A DNA stretch of 64,000 nt from Burkholderia sp. USMB20 (GTDB lineage: Bacteria; Pseudomonadota; Gammaproteobacteria; Burkholderiales; Burkholderiaceae). Numbering within the stretch: the stretch's first letter is position 1; each line of letters starts with the position of its first letter. A model generated the notes under the pieces. It saw only the letters and a program-made list of their open reading frames with translations, had not been told where the DNA came from and made no database searches. The stretch spans positions 399,658 through 463,657 of the forward strand of contig NZ_JTAN02000005.1 in assembly GCF_000949135.2 (NCBI RefSeq), written 5' to 3'. Below, one piece after another: positions 26,899-37,144 of this stretch. Made by a program: the position numbers and the translations under genes.

Positions 26899-27789
26899 AT
26901 GTCACGAAATGTTGGAGTCATCGGCCTCGGCGCGATGGGCCTCGGCGTCGCCCGCTCGCTGCTGCGCGCGGGGTTCCGCGTGCACGCCTGCGACGTGCGC
27001 GACACCGTGCTGCAGGCATTCGCGGCCGACGGCGGCGTGGCCTGCGCGAACCCGGCCGAACTCGGCGCGCGGTGCGACGTCGTCGTCACGCTCGTCGTCA
27101 ATGCCGCGCAGACCGAAACGGTGCTGTTCGGCGAGCACGGCGCGGTCGCGGCGATGAAGCCGGGCGGCGTCGTGATCGCGAGTGCGACCGTCGCGCCCGA
27201 CTTCGCGGTCGCGCTCGGCACGCGCATCGAGGCCGCAGGCCTGCAGATGCTCGATGCGCCGGTGTCCGGCGGCGCCGCACGCGCGGCCTCCGGCGAGATG
27301 ACGATGATGACGTCGGGCCCCGCCGCCGCGTATGCAGCTTGCGACGACGTGCTCGCCGCGATCGCCGGCAAGGTGTATCGCCTCGGCGACGCGCACGGCA
27401 TCGGCTCGAAGGTGAAGATCATCAACCAGCTGCTGGCCGGCGTGCATATCGCGGCGGCCGCCGAGGCGATGGCGCTGGGCCTGCGCGAAGGCGTCGACGC
27501 CGACGCGCTGTACGACGTGATCACGCACAGCGCCGGCAACTCGTGGATGTTCGAGAACCGCGTGCCGCACATCCTGAACGGCGACTACACGCCGCTGTCG
27601 GCCGTCGACATCTTCGTGAAGGATCTCGGCCTCGTGCTCGATACCGCGCGCCGCAGCAAGTTCCCGCTGCCGCTGTCGGCCACCGCGCACCAGATGTTCA
27701 TGAGCGCATCGAGCGCCGGCCACGGCGGCGAGGACGATTCCGCCGTGATCAAGACTTTCCCCGGCATCACGCTGCCGCCCGCCCGCTGA
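26899..27789 (+). CDS. ltnD: L-threonate dehydrogenase
   Basis: This 296-aa 3-hydroxyisobutyrate-dehydrogenase-type enzyme has the NAD motif GVIGLGAMGLGVARSLL, substrate-binding DAPVSGGAARAASGEM and the catalytic Lys in GSKVKIINQLLAG. In Ralstonia and related bacteria LtnD oxidises L-threonate to 2-oxo-tetronate and sits with OtnK and OtnC, exactly as here. ATG 26899 (MSRNVGVIG) gives the normal N-terminus; an earlier in-frame start adds an Arg/Pro-rich stretch. The next gene begins 19 bp downstream. Confidence 0.9.
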   Translation: MSRNVGVIGLGAMGLGVARSLLRAGFRVHACDVRDTVLQAFAADGGVACANPAELGARCDVVVTLVVNAAQTETVLFGEHGAVAAMKPGGVVIASATVAPDFAVALGTRIEAAGLQMLDAPVSGGAARAASGEMTMMTSGPAAAYAACDDVLAAIAGKVYRLGDAHGIGSKVKIINQLLAGVHIAAAAEAMALGLREGVDADALYDVITHSAGNSWMFENRVPHILNGDYTPLSAVDIFVKDLGLVLDTARRSKFPLPLSATAHQMFMSASSAGHGGEDDSAVIKTFPGITLPPAR

Positions 27790-27808
27790 TTCGAACGACG
27801 TTCCCGCC

Positions 27809-29095
27809 ATGACCGCTTCCGCTTCCCGCCCCCTGCTCGGCTGCATCGCCGACGATTTCACCGGCGCGACCGATCTCGCGAACATGCTCGTCAAGAGCGG
27901 CATGCGTACCGTGCAGACGATCGGCGTGCCCGCCGGCGGCACCGCAATCGATGCCGACGCGATCGTCGTCGCGCTGAAGTCGCGCACGATTCCCGCCGCC
28001 GACGCCGTCGCGCAGTCGCTTGCCGCCTACGAATGGTTGCGCGCGCAAGGGTGCCGCCAGTTCTTCTTCAAGTATTGCTCGACGTTCGATTCGACCGATG
28101 CGGGCAACATCGGGCCGGTGGCCGACGCGCTGCTCGATGCGGCCGGCGGCGACTTCACGATTGCGTGCCCGGCGTTCCCGGAGAACGGCCGCACGATCTA
28201 TCGCGGCCACCTGTTCGTCGGCGACGTGCTGCTGAACGAATCGGGGATGGAGAACCACCCGCTCACGCCGATGAAGGACGCTAACCTCGTGCGCGTGCTG
28301 CAGCGGCAGACGAAGTCGCAAGTCGGCCTGATCCGCTACGACACGATCGCGCTGGGTGCGGCCGCCGTGCGCGAGCGGATCGAGCAGCTGCGCGCGGAAG
28401 GCGCGCGCTTCGCGATCGCGGACGCGCTGTCGGATCACGACCTCTACGTGCTCGGCGAAGCGTGCGCGGGCCTGCCGCTCGTCACCGGCGGCTCGGGCGT
28501 CGCGCTCGGCCTGCCCGCGAATTTCCGCCGTGTGGACCAACTGCCCGAGCGCGACAACGCGGCCTCGCTGCCGCAGATCGACGGATCGTCGGCGGTGCTC
28601 GCCGGCAGCGCATCGAAGGCGACCAACGCACAGGTCGCCGCGTGGCGCGAAAACCGGCCGAGCTTCCGGATCGATCCGCTCGCGGCCTCGCGCGGCGAAC
28701 CCGTCGTCGACGCGGCACTCGCGTTCGCACGCTCGCACCTGCCGCAGCCCGTGCTGATCTACGCGACCGCGACGCCCGACGAAGTGAAGGCCGTCCAGCA
28801 GGCGCTCGGCGTCGAAGCAGCCGGCCATCTCGTCGAAAGCACGCTCGCGGCGATCGCCCGCGGCCTGCGCGACCTCGGCGTGCGCAAGTTCGTCGTGGCC
28901 GGCGGCGAGACGTCCGGCGCGGTCGTGCAGGCGCTCGACGTGAAATCGCTGCAGATCGGCGCGCAGATCGATCCGGGCGTGCCGGCGACGGCCACCGTGG
29001 ACGCGCAGCCGCTCGGCCTCGCGCTGAAATCCGGCAACTTCGGCACGGTGGACTTTTTCGACAAGGCGCTGCGCGCACTCGACGGAGCCGCATGA
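27809..29095 (+). CDS. otnK: 3-oxo-tetronate kinase (DUF1537 family)
   Basis: This 428-aa kinase has the N-terminal DUF1537 substrate motif GCIADDFTGATDLANML and the C-terminal nucleotide-binding part (VVAGGETSGAVVQAL; IGAQIDPGVPATATV). It phosphorylates 3-oxo-tetronate at O4, the step shared by the L-threonate and D-erythronate routes. Its stop overlaps the start of otnC (ATGATGA). The length and both motifs match the family, so function is confident. Confidence 0.93.
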   Translation: MTASASRPLLGCIADDFTGATDLANMLVKSGMRTVQTIGVPAGGTAIDADAIVVALKSRTIPAADAVAQSLAAYEWLRAQGCRQFFFKYCSTFDSTDAGNIGPVADALLDAAGGDFTIACPAFPENGRTIYRGHLFVGDVLLNESGMENHPLTPMKDANLVRVLQRQTKSQVGLIRYDTIALGAAAVRERIEQLRAEGARFAIADALSDHDLYVLGEACAGLPLVTGGSGVALGLPANFRRVDQLPERDNAASLPQIDGSSAVLAGSASKATNAQVAAWRENRPSFRIDPLAASRGEPVVDAALAFARSHLPQPVLIYATATPDEVKAVQQALGVEAAGHLVESTLAAIARGLRDLGVRKFVVAGGETSGAVVQALDVKSLQIGAQIDPGVPATATVDAQPLGLALKSGNFGTVDFFDKALRALDGAA

Positions 29096-29733
29096 TGAGT
29101 CACGAAGCGACACTGCGCGAAGAGATCTGCGTCGTCGGCGCGAGCCTGTATGCGCGCGGCCATGCGGTCGGCAGCGCCGGCAACATCAGCGCGCGCCTGG
29201 ACGACGGCTGGTTGATCACGCCGACCGACGCGTGCCTCGGCCGCCTCGACCCGAACGACATCGCAAAGGTCGGCCTCGACGGCCAGCCGGTATCGGGCGG
29301 CAGGCCGTCGAAGACGCTTGCGCTGCATCGCGGGATCTACGCGCGCAACGCGCAAGCGCACGGCATCGTCCATACGCATTCGACGCACCTCGTCGCGCTG
29401 ACGCTCGCGGGCGTGTGGCGCGACACCGACGTGCTGCCGCCGCTCACGCCGTACTACGTGATGAAGGTCGGCCACATTCCGCTGATCCGCTATCGCCGCC
29501 CCGGCGACCCGGCCGTCGCGGCCGAAGTCGCGGCGCTCGCCGACCAGGTGCGCGGCGTGCTGCTCGACCGCCTCGGCCCGGTGATGTGGGGTCCGTCGGT
29601 GTCGCACGCATCGTATGCGCTCGAGGAACTCGAGGAAACCGCGCGGCTGTGGCTGATGACGGACCCGAAGCCCGAGCCGCTGTCCGACGCGGCGCTCGAC
29701 GAACTGCGCCAGGCCTTCGGCGCGCGCTGGTAA
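29092..29733 (+). CDS. otnC: 3-oxo-tetronate 4-phosphate decarboxylase (class II aldolase fold)
   Basis: This 213-aa protein is a class II aldolase/adducin member: substrate motif AVGSAGNISARLDDG, then the zinc-binding His run IVHTHSTHLVALT and a third His later (WGPSVSHASYALEELEETA). In this pathway it decarboxylates 3-oxo-tetronate 4-phosphate to dihydroxyacetone phosphate. It starts inside the otnK stop and is translationally coupled. It precedes the MFS transporter by 140 bp, the longest gap in the operon. Confidence 0.92.
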   Translation: MMSHEATLREEICVVGASLYARGHAVGSAGNISARLDDGWLITPTDACLGRLDPNDIAKVGLDGQPVSGGRPSKTLALHRGIYARNAQAHGIVHTHSTHLVALTLAGVWRDTDVLPPLTPYYVMKVGHIPLIRYRRPGDPAVAAEVAALADQVRGVLLDRLGPVMWGPSVSHASYALEELEETARLWLMTDPKPEPLSDAALDELRQAFGARW

Positions 29734-29873
29734 CGCAACGCGTCGCGTATACGAATCACGCAGGACTCCATAACGATTCCCATGCCCGCCGTGTGCGCGG
29801 GCCCTTCCGTCAGCACACACACACGATCCGGCGGCCTACGCGCTGCCGGCACACGACATCTCTGGAGACGACG

Positions 29874-31199
29874 ATGACTGCTCTCGACGCGGCCGCAAGC
29901 CGCTCGCCCGCCGCGCCCGCCCAATCGGCCGAGCTCGACCGCACCTACAGGAAAGTGTTCTGGCGCATCGTGCCGTTCCTGATGCTCTGCTACGTGGTCG
30001 CGTATCTCGACCGCGTGAACGTCGGCTTCGCGAAGCTTCAGATGTCGCAGGACCTCGCGTTCAGCGAAACCGTGTTCGGCCTCGGCGCCGGCATCTTCTT
30101 CCTCGGCTACTTCCTGTTCGAGCTGCCGAGCAATCTGCTGATGCACCGCATCGGCGCGCGCATCTGGATCGCGCGAATTATGATCACGTGGGGCCTGCTG
30201 TCCGCGGTGTTCGCGTTCGTGAAGACGCCGACGCAGTTCTACGTGCTGCGCTTCCTGCTCGGCCTCGCGGAAGCCGGCTTCTATCCGGGCGTGATCCTCT
30301 ACCTCACGTACTGGTTCCCGTCGCATCGGCGCGCGAAGATCATCGCGGTGTTCATGTCCGCGATTCCGGTGTCGGGCATCTTCGGCAACCCGCTGTCCGG
30401 CTGGATCATGGAGCGCTTCCACGGCGGCTCGGGCTTTCACGGCTGGCAATGGATGTTCGTGATCGAAGCCGTGCCGGCGCTGCTCGTCGGTATCGCGACG
30501 ATCCTGTATCTCGACAACGGCATCCGCAGCGCGAAGTGGCTCGACGCGCGCGAGAAGCAGCTGCTCGAGGACGAAATCGCCGCGCAGCCGCAGGAACAGC
30601 AGCAGCACGGCCATTCGCTGAAGGCCGTGTTCGCCGACCCGCGCATGTGGTGGATGTCGTTGATCTACTTCGCGTTCGTCACCGGCCAGTACGGCCTCAC
30701 GTTCTGGATGCCGACCCTCGTGAAATCGACCGGCATCACCGATACGCTCCAGATCGGCCTGCTGTCGGCGATCCCGTTCGTCGTCGCGATCGTCGTGATG
30801 AACCTGTTCGGCCACAGCGCGGACAAGCGCCGCGAACGCCGCTGGCACCTGATCGTGCCGGCGCTGATGGGCGCGGTCGGGTTTGCGGTCGCCGCGTCGT
30901 ACTCGCACAATACGGCGGTGTCGATCGTGTTCCTGTCGCTCGCGGCGGGCGGCGTGCTGACCTGCGCACCGCTGTTCTGGTCGCTGCCGACCGCGTTCCT
31001 CGCCGGCTCCGCCGCGGCCGCCGGGATCGCGATCATCAACTCGGTCGGCAACCTCGCCGGGTTCGCGAGCCCGTACGTGATCGGCTACCTGAAGGACGTC
31101 ACGCACAGCACGTCGTCCGGCATGTACGTGCTGGCCGGCATGCTCGTGATCGGCGCGATCGCCGTGTGGCTCACGCCCGCGAAACTCGTGAACCGCTGA
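29874..31199 (+). CDS. MFS transporter, sugar-acid (ACS) type
   Basis: This 441-aa protein has 12 predicted TM helices and the anion:cation symporter signatures: [46 protein letters not shown] and [24 protein letters not shown] cytoplasmic loop between TM6 and TM7 is rich in Gln and Glu. ATG 29874 follows TGGAGACGACG. Lying inside the operon, it is the likely importer of L-threonate and/or D-erythronate, coupled to protons. The substrate is inferred from context only. Confidence 0.9.
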   Translation: MTALDAAASRSPAAPAQSAELDRTYRKVFWRIVPFLMLCYVVAYLDRVNVGFAKLQMSQDLAFSETVFGLGAGIFFLGYFLFELPSNLLMHRIGARIWIARIMITWGLLSAVFAFVKTPTQFYVLRFLLGLAEAGFYPGVILYLTYWFPSHRRAKIIAVFMSAIPVSGIFGNPLSGWIMERFHGGSGFHGWQWMFVIEAVPALLVGIATILYLDNGIRSAKWLDAREKQLLEDEIAAQPQEQQQHGHSLKAVFADPRMWWMSLIYFAFVTGQYGLTFWMPTLVKSTGITDTLQIGLLSAIPFVVAIVVMNLFGHSADKRRERRWHLIVPALMGAVGFAVAASYSHNTAVSIVFLSLAAGGVLTCAPLFWSLPTAFLAGSAAAAGIAIINSVGNLAGFASPYVIGYLKDVTHSTSSGMYVLAGMLVIGAIAVWLTPAKLVNR

Positions 31200-31258
31200 C
31201 CCTTCATTCGACGCGGGGCGCCGGGCGCCCCGCCCCATTCATTCACCGGACCGCTGCC

Positions 31259-32035
31259 ATGCCCCGCTTCGCCGCCAACCTCTCGATGATGTACACCGAG
31301 CACGCGTTCCTCGAACGCTTCGCCGCTGCCTCGCACGACGGCTTCAAGGCCGTCGAGTACCTGTTCCCGTACGACTTCGCCGCCGAGGACATCCGCGCGC
31401 GCCTCGACGCGCACGACCTCGAGCAGGCGCTGTTCAACGCGCCGCCCGGCGACTGGGCCGCCGGCGAACGCGGGATCGCATCGCTGCCGGGCCGCGAGGA
31501 CGAGTTCCGGCGCGGCATCGACCAGGCGCTCGATTATGCGCGCGTGCTCGGCAACAAGAAGCTGCACGTGATGGCCGGGATGGTCGCGCCGGGCGCAGAC
31601 CGCGCGCGCCATCGCGACACCTACGTGGCGAACCTGCGGCATGCGGCGCAGGCGGCCTCCGCGCACGGCATCACGATCCTGATCGAGCCGATCAACCAGC
31701 GCGACATGCCCGGCTATTTCCTGAGCCGCCAGGACGATGCGCACGACATCCGCGCCGAAGTCGGCGCGCCGAACCTGAAGGTGCAGTTCGACTGCTATCA
31801 CTGCCAGATCGTCGAGGGCGACCTCGCGATGAAGCTCAAGCGCGATTTCGCGGGCATCGGCCACATCCAGATCGCCGGCGTGCCCGAGCGTCACGAGCCG
31901 GACATCGGCGAACTCAATTACCCGTATCTGTTCGCGCTGATCGACGCGCTCGGCTACGACGGCTGGATCGGCTGCGAGTATCGCCCGAAGGCCGGCACGT
32001 CCGAGGGCCTCGGCTGGCTCAGGCCGTACCTGTAA
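31259..32035 (+). CDS. otnI: 2-oxo-tetronate isomerase
   Basis: This 258-aa TIM-barrel enzyme resembles hydroxypyruvate isomerase: N-terminus [21 protein letters not shown], catalytic Glu in [15 protein letters not shown], metal ligands in [11 protein letters not shown] and [18 protein letters not shown], and the final Glu in WIGCEYRPK. OtnI interconverts 2-oxo- and 3-oxo-tetronate so that the LtnD and DenD products both reach OtnK. A 9-bp GC hairpin (31214-31232) lies between it and the MFS gene and might reduce readthrough. Confidence 0.92.
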   Translation: MPRFAANLSMMYTEHAFLERFAAASHDGFKAVEYLFPYDFAAEDIRARLDAHDLEQALFNAPPGDWAAGERGIASLPGREDEFRRGIDQALDYARVLGNKKLHVMAGMVAPGADRARHRDTYVANLRHAAQAASAHGITILIEPINQRDMPGYFLSRQDDAHDIRAEVGAPNLKVQFDCYHCQIVEGDLAMKLKRDFAGIGHIQIAGVPERHEPDIGELNYPYLFALIDALGYDGWIGCEYRPKAGTSEGLGWLRPYL

Positions 32036-32063
32036 TTTCCGTATTCCTCAGAGGGCAAAGAAC

Positions 32064-33035
32064 ATGAAAGTACTGATCACCGGCGGCGCCGGCTTTCTCG
32101 GCCAGCGTCTCGCGCGCAAGCTGTTCGAACGCGGCGAGCTGACCGGCCCCGACGGCCGGAGCAGCAGGATCGACGAGCTGGTGCTTCTCGACGTCGTCGA
32201 GGGCAGCGATTTCGGCGACGCGCGCGTGACGTCGATCGTCGGCGACATCGCCGATCGCGCGGTGCTCGAAAGCGCGATCGACACGCAGACAGGCGCGATC
32301 TTCCACCTCGCGGCGATCGTCAGCGGGCAGGCCGAAGCCGATTTCGATCTCGGCATGCGGATCAACCTCGACGCATCGCGCACGCTGCTCGAAGTGTGCC
32401 GCGCGCGCGGCCATCGTCCGCGCGTCGTGTTCACGAGTTCGGTGGCCGTCTACGGCGGCGTGCTGCCCGACGTCGTGCGGGACGATACCGCGCTGAATCC
32501 GCAATCGTCGTACGGCGCGGAAAAGGCGATCGCCGAGCTGCTGCTCTGCGACTACGCGCGCCGCGGCTTCGTCGACGGCCGCGTGCTGCGGCTGCCGACC
32601 ATCAGCGTGCGGCCGGGCCGCCCGAACGCGGCTGCGTCGTCGTTCGCGAGCGGCATCATCCGCGAGCCGCTGAACGGCGAGGAAAGCGTGTGCCCGGTGC
32701 CGGGGTCGACGCGGCTGTGGCTGCTGTCGCCGCGCGGCGCGATCGACGCGCTCGTCGCCGGTTGCGAGCTCGACAGCGAGAAGCTCGGCAACAAGCGCGT
32801 GATCAACCTGCCCGGCCTGTCGGTGTCGGTCGACGAGATGATCGCGGCGCTGCGCGAAGTCGCGGGCGACGAGGTCGTGAAGCTGATCCGCCATGCACCG
32901 GACGAACGCGTCGAGAAGATCGTCGGCAGCTGGCCGGGCCGCTGGGACACGACGCGCGCGGAAGCGCTCGGGCTGAAGGGCGACACGTCGTTCGCGGACG
33001 TCATCCGCAGCCATCTCGCCGACGAACGGCGTTGA
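32064..33035 (+). CDS. denD: D-erythronate dehydrogenase
   Basis: This 323-aa extended-type SDR has the NAD motif MKVLITGGAGFLGQRLA, the conserved FTSSVAVYGG and the catalytic YGAEK (Tyr-x-x-x-Lys). The core LPTISVRPGRPN is typical of the DenD/LtnD-linked family. It oxidises D-erythronate to 3-oxo-tetronate. It is the last gene of the cluster, 28 bp after otnI, and converges on hpnL. With ltnD and otnKCI present, the organism should use both acids. Confidence 0.92.
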   Translation: MKVLITGGAGFLGQRLARKLFERGELTGPDGRSSRIDELVLLDVVEGSDFGDARVTSIVGDIADRAVLESAIDTQTGAIFHLAAIVSGQAEADFDLGMRINLDASRTLLEVCRARGHRPRVVFTSSVAVYGGVLPDVVRDDTALNPQSSYGAEKAIAELLLCDYARRGFVDGRVLRLPTISVRPGRPNAAASSFASGIIREPLNGEESVCPVPGSTRLWLLSPRGAIDALVAGCELDSEKLGNKRVINLPGLSVSVDEMIAALREVAGDEVVKLIRHAPDERVEKIVGSWPGRWDTTRAEALGLKGDTSFADVIRSHLADERR

Positions 33036-33074
33036 CGGCCGCGCCGCCCGGCAGGCCGGCAACGTCGGGCTGCA

Positions 33075-34163
33075 TCAGCGCGGCCCGGCGGACTCCCCGA
33101 CGTGCATCGATGCGCGCTTCGCGCCGGATGGCGAGCGCGCCGCGCCGGCCGCATGCTGCCACGCGAGCAATCCGGGCAGATAGAACAGCAGATCGCGCAC
33201 TCGTCGCGCGCCGGCGAGCGCCAGACAGGTCGGCGCATCGAACCCGAGCAGCCCGCCGATCAGCACGAACCCGCCCTCCTGCACGCCCAGCCCGCCCGGC
33301 ATCAGGAACGCGATGCTGCTCAGCAGCTGGATCAGCGCTTCGATCGCGAGCGCCTGCGCGAACGTCGGATCGGCGCCGAGGAAACGCAGCGCGAGCCAGA
33401 TTTCCAGCGCATAGCCGGCGAACTGCAGCGTCTGCCAGATCACCAGATAGCGGACGACGATACCCGTCTTGCGCCAGATCACAAGGATCGACTGATCGGT
33501 GCGTGCCGATTCGCCGACCAGCGCCACCACCTTGCCGCTCGTGACGCGGTTGACCACGCGCATCGCGCGCTCGAACGGCCGCGCGTGCTGAACCAGTGCG
33601 AACAGCAGCAGCACCGGCACCAGCGCCGCCATGCCGATGGCGAGGCGCGCGGCCACCTGCGCGGCATCGGACGATACGTGTTCGAGCACGTAGCCGATCG
33701 CGACCAGCGCGAACACGAGCTGGCTGATCAACGTCAGCTGCATGTCGGCGACGAGGCTCGCCACGGCGGTCGCCGGGCGTACGCCCGCCTGCCGCAGCAG
33801 GCCGAACGACACGATCTCGCCGCCGATTCGCGCGACCGGCAACAATCCGTTGATCGATTCGCGGATCCACACGAGCTTGAGCATCGTCGCGAACGACGGC
33901 CGGCGCGGGCCGCGGATCAGCATCCGCCAGTCCCACGCATTCGCGAGCATCGGCAGGATGTGGGCCAGCGCGGCGACCAGCAACCCGGCGCCGGCGATCC
34001 TCAGCCGGTGCAGGATCTCCAGCGGATGCTCGCGCCAGACGAGCCACACCGCGAGCACCAGCCCGGCCAGCGCCGCCGCGCGCCCCGCTTGCCGCAGGCG
34101 CGCGTCGCGACGCGCGGACCGCCGGTCCGCGCCTTCGAGGTCGGCATGCGTGTCGTGCGTCAT
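33075..34163 (-). CDS. hpnL: HpnL-like flippase-domain membrane protein
   Basis: This 362-aa protein has 8 or so TM helices and belongs to the LPG_synthase_TM / lysyl-PG-synthase-like flippase family (family knowledge). Recognisable elements are RESINGLLPVARIGGEIV and FLMPGGLGVQEGGFVLIGG. ATG 34163 gives a cytoplasmic Arg-rich N-terminus (SARRDARLRQAGRAA) before the first TM helix. It overlaps hpnI by 4 nt, so the two are coupled. In hopanoid clusters HpnL is a membrane protein of unproven function, possibly moving glycosylated hopanoids or other lipids. Confidence 0.85.
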   Translation of the reverse strand: MTHDTHADLEGADRRSARRDARLRQAGRAAALAGLVLAVWLVWREHPLEILHRLRIAGAGLLVAALAHILPMLANAWDWRMLIRGPRRPSFATMLKLVWIRESINGLLPVARIGGEIVSFGLLRQAGVRPATAVASLVADMQLTLISQLVFALVAIGYVLEHVSSDAAQVAARLAIGMAALVPVLLLFALVQHARPFERAMRVVNRVTSGKVVALVGESARTDQSILVIWRKTGIVVRYLVIWQTLQFAGYALEIWLALRFLGADPTFAQALAIEALIQLLSSIAFLMPGGLGVQEGGFVLIGGLLGFDAPTCLALAGARRVRDLLFYLPGLLAWQHAAGAARSPSGAKRASMHVGESAGPR

Positions 34164-35329
34164 GATTTCCCCGCGGGCGACAGCAAGCCCTCGCGGTCGA
34201 CGCGAAAGCGCGTGCCGCGCCAGACGACGTGCGACGAGAAGAAGCTCGACACGAACACCACGAACTGCAGGAAATCGACGAACGGCAACCAGAGCGCGCC
34301 GCGCAGACCCGCGCCGGTGGCGCGGCTCGTCTTCAACATCAGCAACGCCCGCGCGACGAGCGCCGCGAACGCCAGCCCCCAGGCGGCGAGCGTGCCGCCG
34401 GAAAACAGCACGGCCAGCACCGCCAGCGGCAACGGGTGCATCAACACCGACCCGGCATGACCGAGCCGGTCCGCCGCGCGGATCGTGCAGCTCCAGCGCA
34501 ATTCGTGCGCGTACAGCGTGGCGAACGTCGCTTCGACACAGGCGTGCCCGACGACCAACGGCGGGACGACGACCTGCGCGCCGACCTGCCGCACCGCTTC
34601 GCCGAGCGCGTGATCCTCGGCCAGGTGATGCGCGAAACGCGCGAGCCCGCCGATGCGTTCGAGCGTCGCGCGCGTGATCGCAATCGTCTGGCCAAAGCAC
34701 GGACGGGCGCGCCCGATGAAAAGCCCGGTGATGACGCCCGGCAGGAAATGGTAGTTCGTCATCGCGACGGCGACACCGGGCCAGAAGCCCGGCGACGCGA
34801 TGCCGCGATACACGCTCGTCACGATGCCGACTTCCGACTGCTGCAGCGCGCCGACGACGGCACGCAGATAATCGCGCTCGACCAGCACGTCGCTGTCGGC
34901 AAGACACAGCACTGAATGTTCCGCGTGTTCGAGCATGTTGACGAGATTCGCGATCTTGCGGTTCGGCCCGTACAGCCGCGCGTCGGCGACGACCTTGATG
35001 TTCGCGTCCGGATGGCGCCTGCGCAACGTTTCGACGGCCGCAAGCGCCGCGTCGCCCGCATCGTGCACGCCGAACAGATGCTGCACCGGCCCCGGATAAT
35101 CCTGCACGAAGAAGCTTTCGAGATGCTGTACGAGATTCCATTCGTCGCCGTGCAGCGGCTTCGCGACGGTCACGCCCGGATAATCGCACGGCACCGCCCG
35201 CGCGCGGGAAAAGAACCGGCCGACCAGCACGCTGGCCGTGACCGTGTAGGCAATGCCGAGCAACACGCCCAGTCCGCATGCGATCGACATTGCGCCGGCC
35301 AGCGCGTGCAGCAGATGCAGCAAGATCAT
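34160..35329 (-). CDS. hpnI: HpnI hopanoid glycosyltransferase
   Basis: This 389-aa GT2-type enzyme starts MILLHLLHALAGAMS at ATG 35329 after GGGGAGAAG. It has an N-terminal TM helix, a GT-A domain with CLADSDVLV (DxD-type) and LAEDHALGE, an acceptor motif HELRWSCTIR and C-terminal TM helices. HpnI adds N-acetylglucosamine to bacteriohopanetetrol (family knowledge). It is followed by hpnL. Other hopanoid genes (hpnH, hpnK, hpnJ, shc) are not in this window. An upstream in-frame extension is rejected because it has no ribosome-binding site or domain. Confidence 0.88.
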   Translation of the reverse strand: MILLHLLHALAGAMSIACGLGVLLGIAYTVTASVLVGRFFSRARAVPCDYPGVTVAKPLHGDEWNLVQHLESFFVQDYPGPVQHLFGVHDAGDAALAAVETLRRRHPDANIKVVADARLYGPNRKIANLVNMLEHAEHSVLCLADSDVLVERDYLRAVVGALQQSEVGIVTSVYRGIASPGFWPGVAVAMTNYHFLPGVITGLFIGRARPCFGQTIAITRATLERIGGLARFAHHLAEDHALGEAVRQVGAQVVVPPLVVGHACVEATFATLYAHELRWSCTIRAADRLGHAGSVLMHPLPLAVLAVLFSGGTLAAWGLAFAALVARALLMLKTSRATGAGLRGALWLPFVDFLQFVVFVSSFFSSHVVWRGTRFRVDREGLLSPAGKS

Positions 35330-35580
35330 GCTTCTCCCCAGTGGTGGCCCAATGACCGCGACGCGCCGGCCGGCACGCGCGAACGCGCGCTCACCCGGAC
35401 ACGCCGCCGTGTCGATTCCCGTTGAGCCGGATATCAAGGACGACCAACCGACGGTACGCGCAATCAGATGACACGACTACCGTACGGCGATCGATTCCGG
35501 TCATGCGCACATAGCCGCGAACGCCCGCGGCCCTGAACGCCGCGTGGGCCACCTTACGGGCCGACAGGATCGCGGTCGCG
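35330..35580. other. Intergenic DNA upstream of hpnI
   Basis: About 250 bp between the hpnI start and the kinase remnant. No gene is supported; short frames on both strands lack ribosome-binding sites. It must hold the hpnI promoter, but no convincing -35/-10 pair is seen. Confidence 0.3.
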
Positions 35581-35895
35581 ATGACGGTCCGGATGCGGAA
35601 TGTCATCGCCGTGAAAGACGCTTCGGGTACGCTCGGCGCAAACAGCGCAGCCGGCACGACACATCCCCTGGTGGCGCTCGCAACCGACGATCCGGCGCAC
35701 AAGCAGCCCGGCAGCGGGCCCGGGCTGTCGATCGTCGGGCGCATCGCGCGATGGTTCGGCGGCCGCGTGCGGTTCGGGCCCGGCATCGGCGGATACGGCC
35801 CCGGCGTCGCGATCGTGTTGCCGTCGGCCGACGCCGCCCGGATCGAGAGCGCGCATGCGTTACGGGGCGAATCCGATGCGCGGCCGCACGCTTAA
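35581..35895 (+). pseudogene. Remnant of a sensor histidine kinase C-terminus
   Basis: The 104-codon frame contains QPGSGPGLSIVGRIARWFGG, which matches the G2 ATP-binding box (GxGLGL) and following helix of a HATPase_c domain, with Pro in place of the central Leu. It is followed by RVRFGPGIGGYGPGVAIVLP, the last strands of that domain. The N-box, G1 box, His box and sensor are absent, and no response regulator is adjacent. It looks like a decayed two-component fragment. Confidence 0.45.
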
Positions 35896-35965
35896 CGTTT
35901 TGTTAAGGATTCGGCCGTAGAATCCTCCGGAAGATACGGTCCCCACCCGCTTGCCAGGAGCTTCC

Positions 35966-36493
35966 ATGTCTACCTCCGCCCGATACGATGCAGTCGCACG
36001 CCTTCTCCACTGGCTGATCGTGGCGCTCGTCGTCGCGCAGTATGCGATCGGCTGGACGATGCCCGACGTGCATCGCGATACGCAACCGGTCGGCCTGATC
36101 GCCGCGCACCTGATCGTGGGCACCGCGCTGCTCGCCGCGATGGCTTGCCGCGTACTCTGGCGCGTGACGCATCGTCCGCCCGCCGACCAGCTGTCGCCGG
36201 CGATGCGCGCCGTGTCCGGCGCAACGCACTTCGGGCTCTACGCGCTGCTGATCGTGGTGCCGTTGCTCGGCTGGATCAATGCGTCATCGCGTGCCTGGGC
36301 CGTGACGCTGCTCGGCATCGTGCCGCTGCCTGCGCTGTCGGCGGCCGGATCGGGATTCGGGCATGCGATGGGCGACGTGCACGGCATCCTCGCGTGGGTG
36401 CTGTTCGGCGGCATCTGCCTTCACGTCGCGGCCGCGGTCGCACATCGTTTCATCCTGCGCGACCAGGTCATGCAGCGGATGATGCCCTGGTAA
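35966..36493 (+). CDS. Cytochrome b561 family protein
   Basis: This 175-aa membrane protein has four TM helices and the b561 haem-ligand pattern: RLLHWLIVALVVAQY (His in TM1), GLIAAHLIVGTALLAA, GATHFGLYALLIVVPLLGW and DVHGILAWVLFGGICLHVAAAVAHRF. The motif RDQVMQRMMP ends the protein, as usual. ATG 35966 is preceded by CAGGAG. It is likely a quinone-linked electron carrier of the inner membrane. It stands alone. Confidence 0.92.
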   Translation: MSTSARYDAVARLLHWLIVALVVAQYAIGWTMPDVHRDTQPVGLIAAHLIVGTALLAAMACRVLWRVTHRPPADQLSPAMRAVSGATHFGLYALLIVVPLLGWINASSRAWAVTLLGIVPLPALSAAGSGFGHAMGDVHGILAWVLFGGICLHVAAAVAHRFILRDQVMQRMMPW

Positions 36494-36758
36494 TCTCGCC
36501 GCCGGCATCGCTGCGGTCATCGCGGACAGCAGTCCGCCGATGACGGATCGCATCTCGCCCGCATCACTGCTCATCCCGCGATCCACCTGCGCGCCCAACG
36601 GAAGCGGGCAACGAGACGATCGCGGCGCCGCGCGAAGCGGCGCGCGATCGACGGCCTGGCCGTCCGTGCCGTTCGACCGGGCCGCGTGCCGCGAACGGCA
36701 TGCGTATCGCCATACCGCGAACACGGCGGGCTGAAGACACACACGTACATGTCGGCTC

Positions 36759-37073
<315 letters not shown>

Positions 37074-37144
37074 CATCAACTCCTTCAATGTTGCGTGCCG
37101 ATCAACCTTCGTGAATGTCGAACCCGCCGCGGCGGTCCGCTGCG

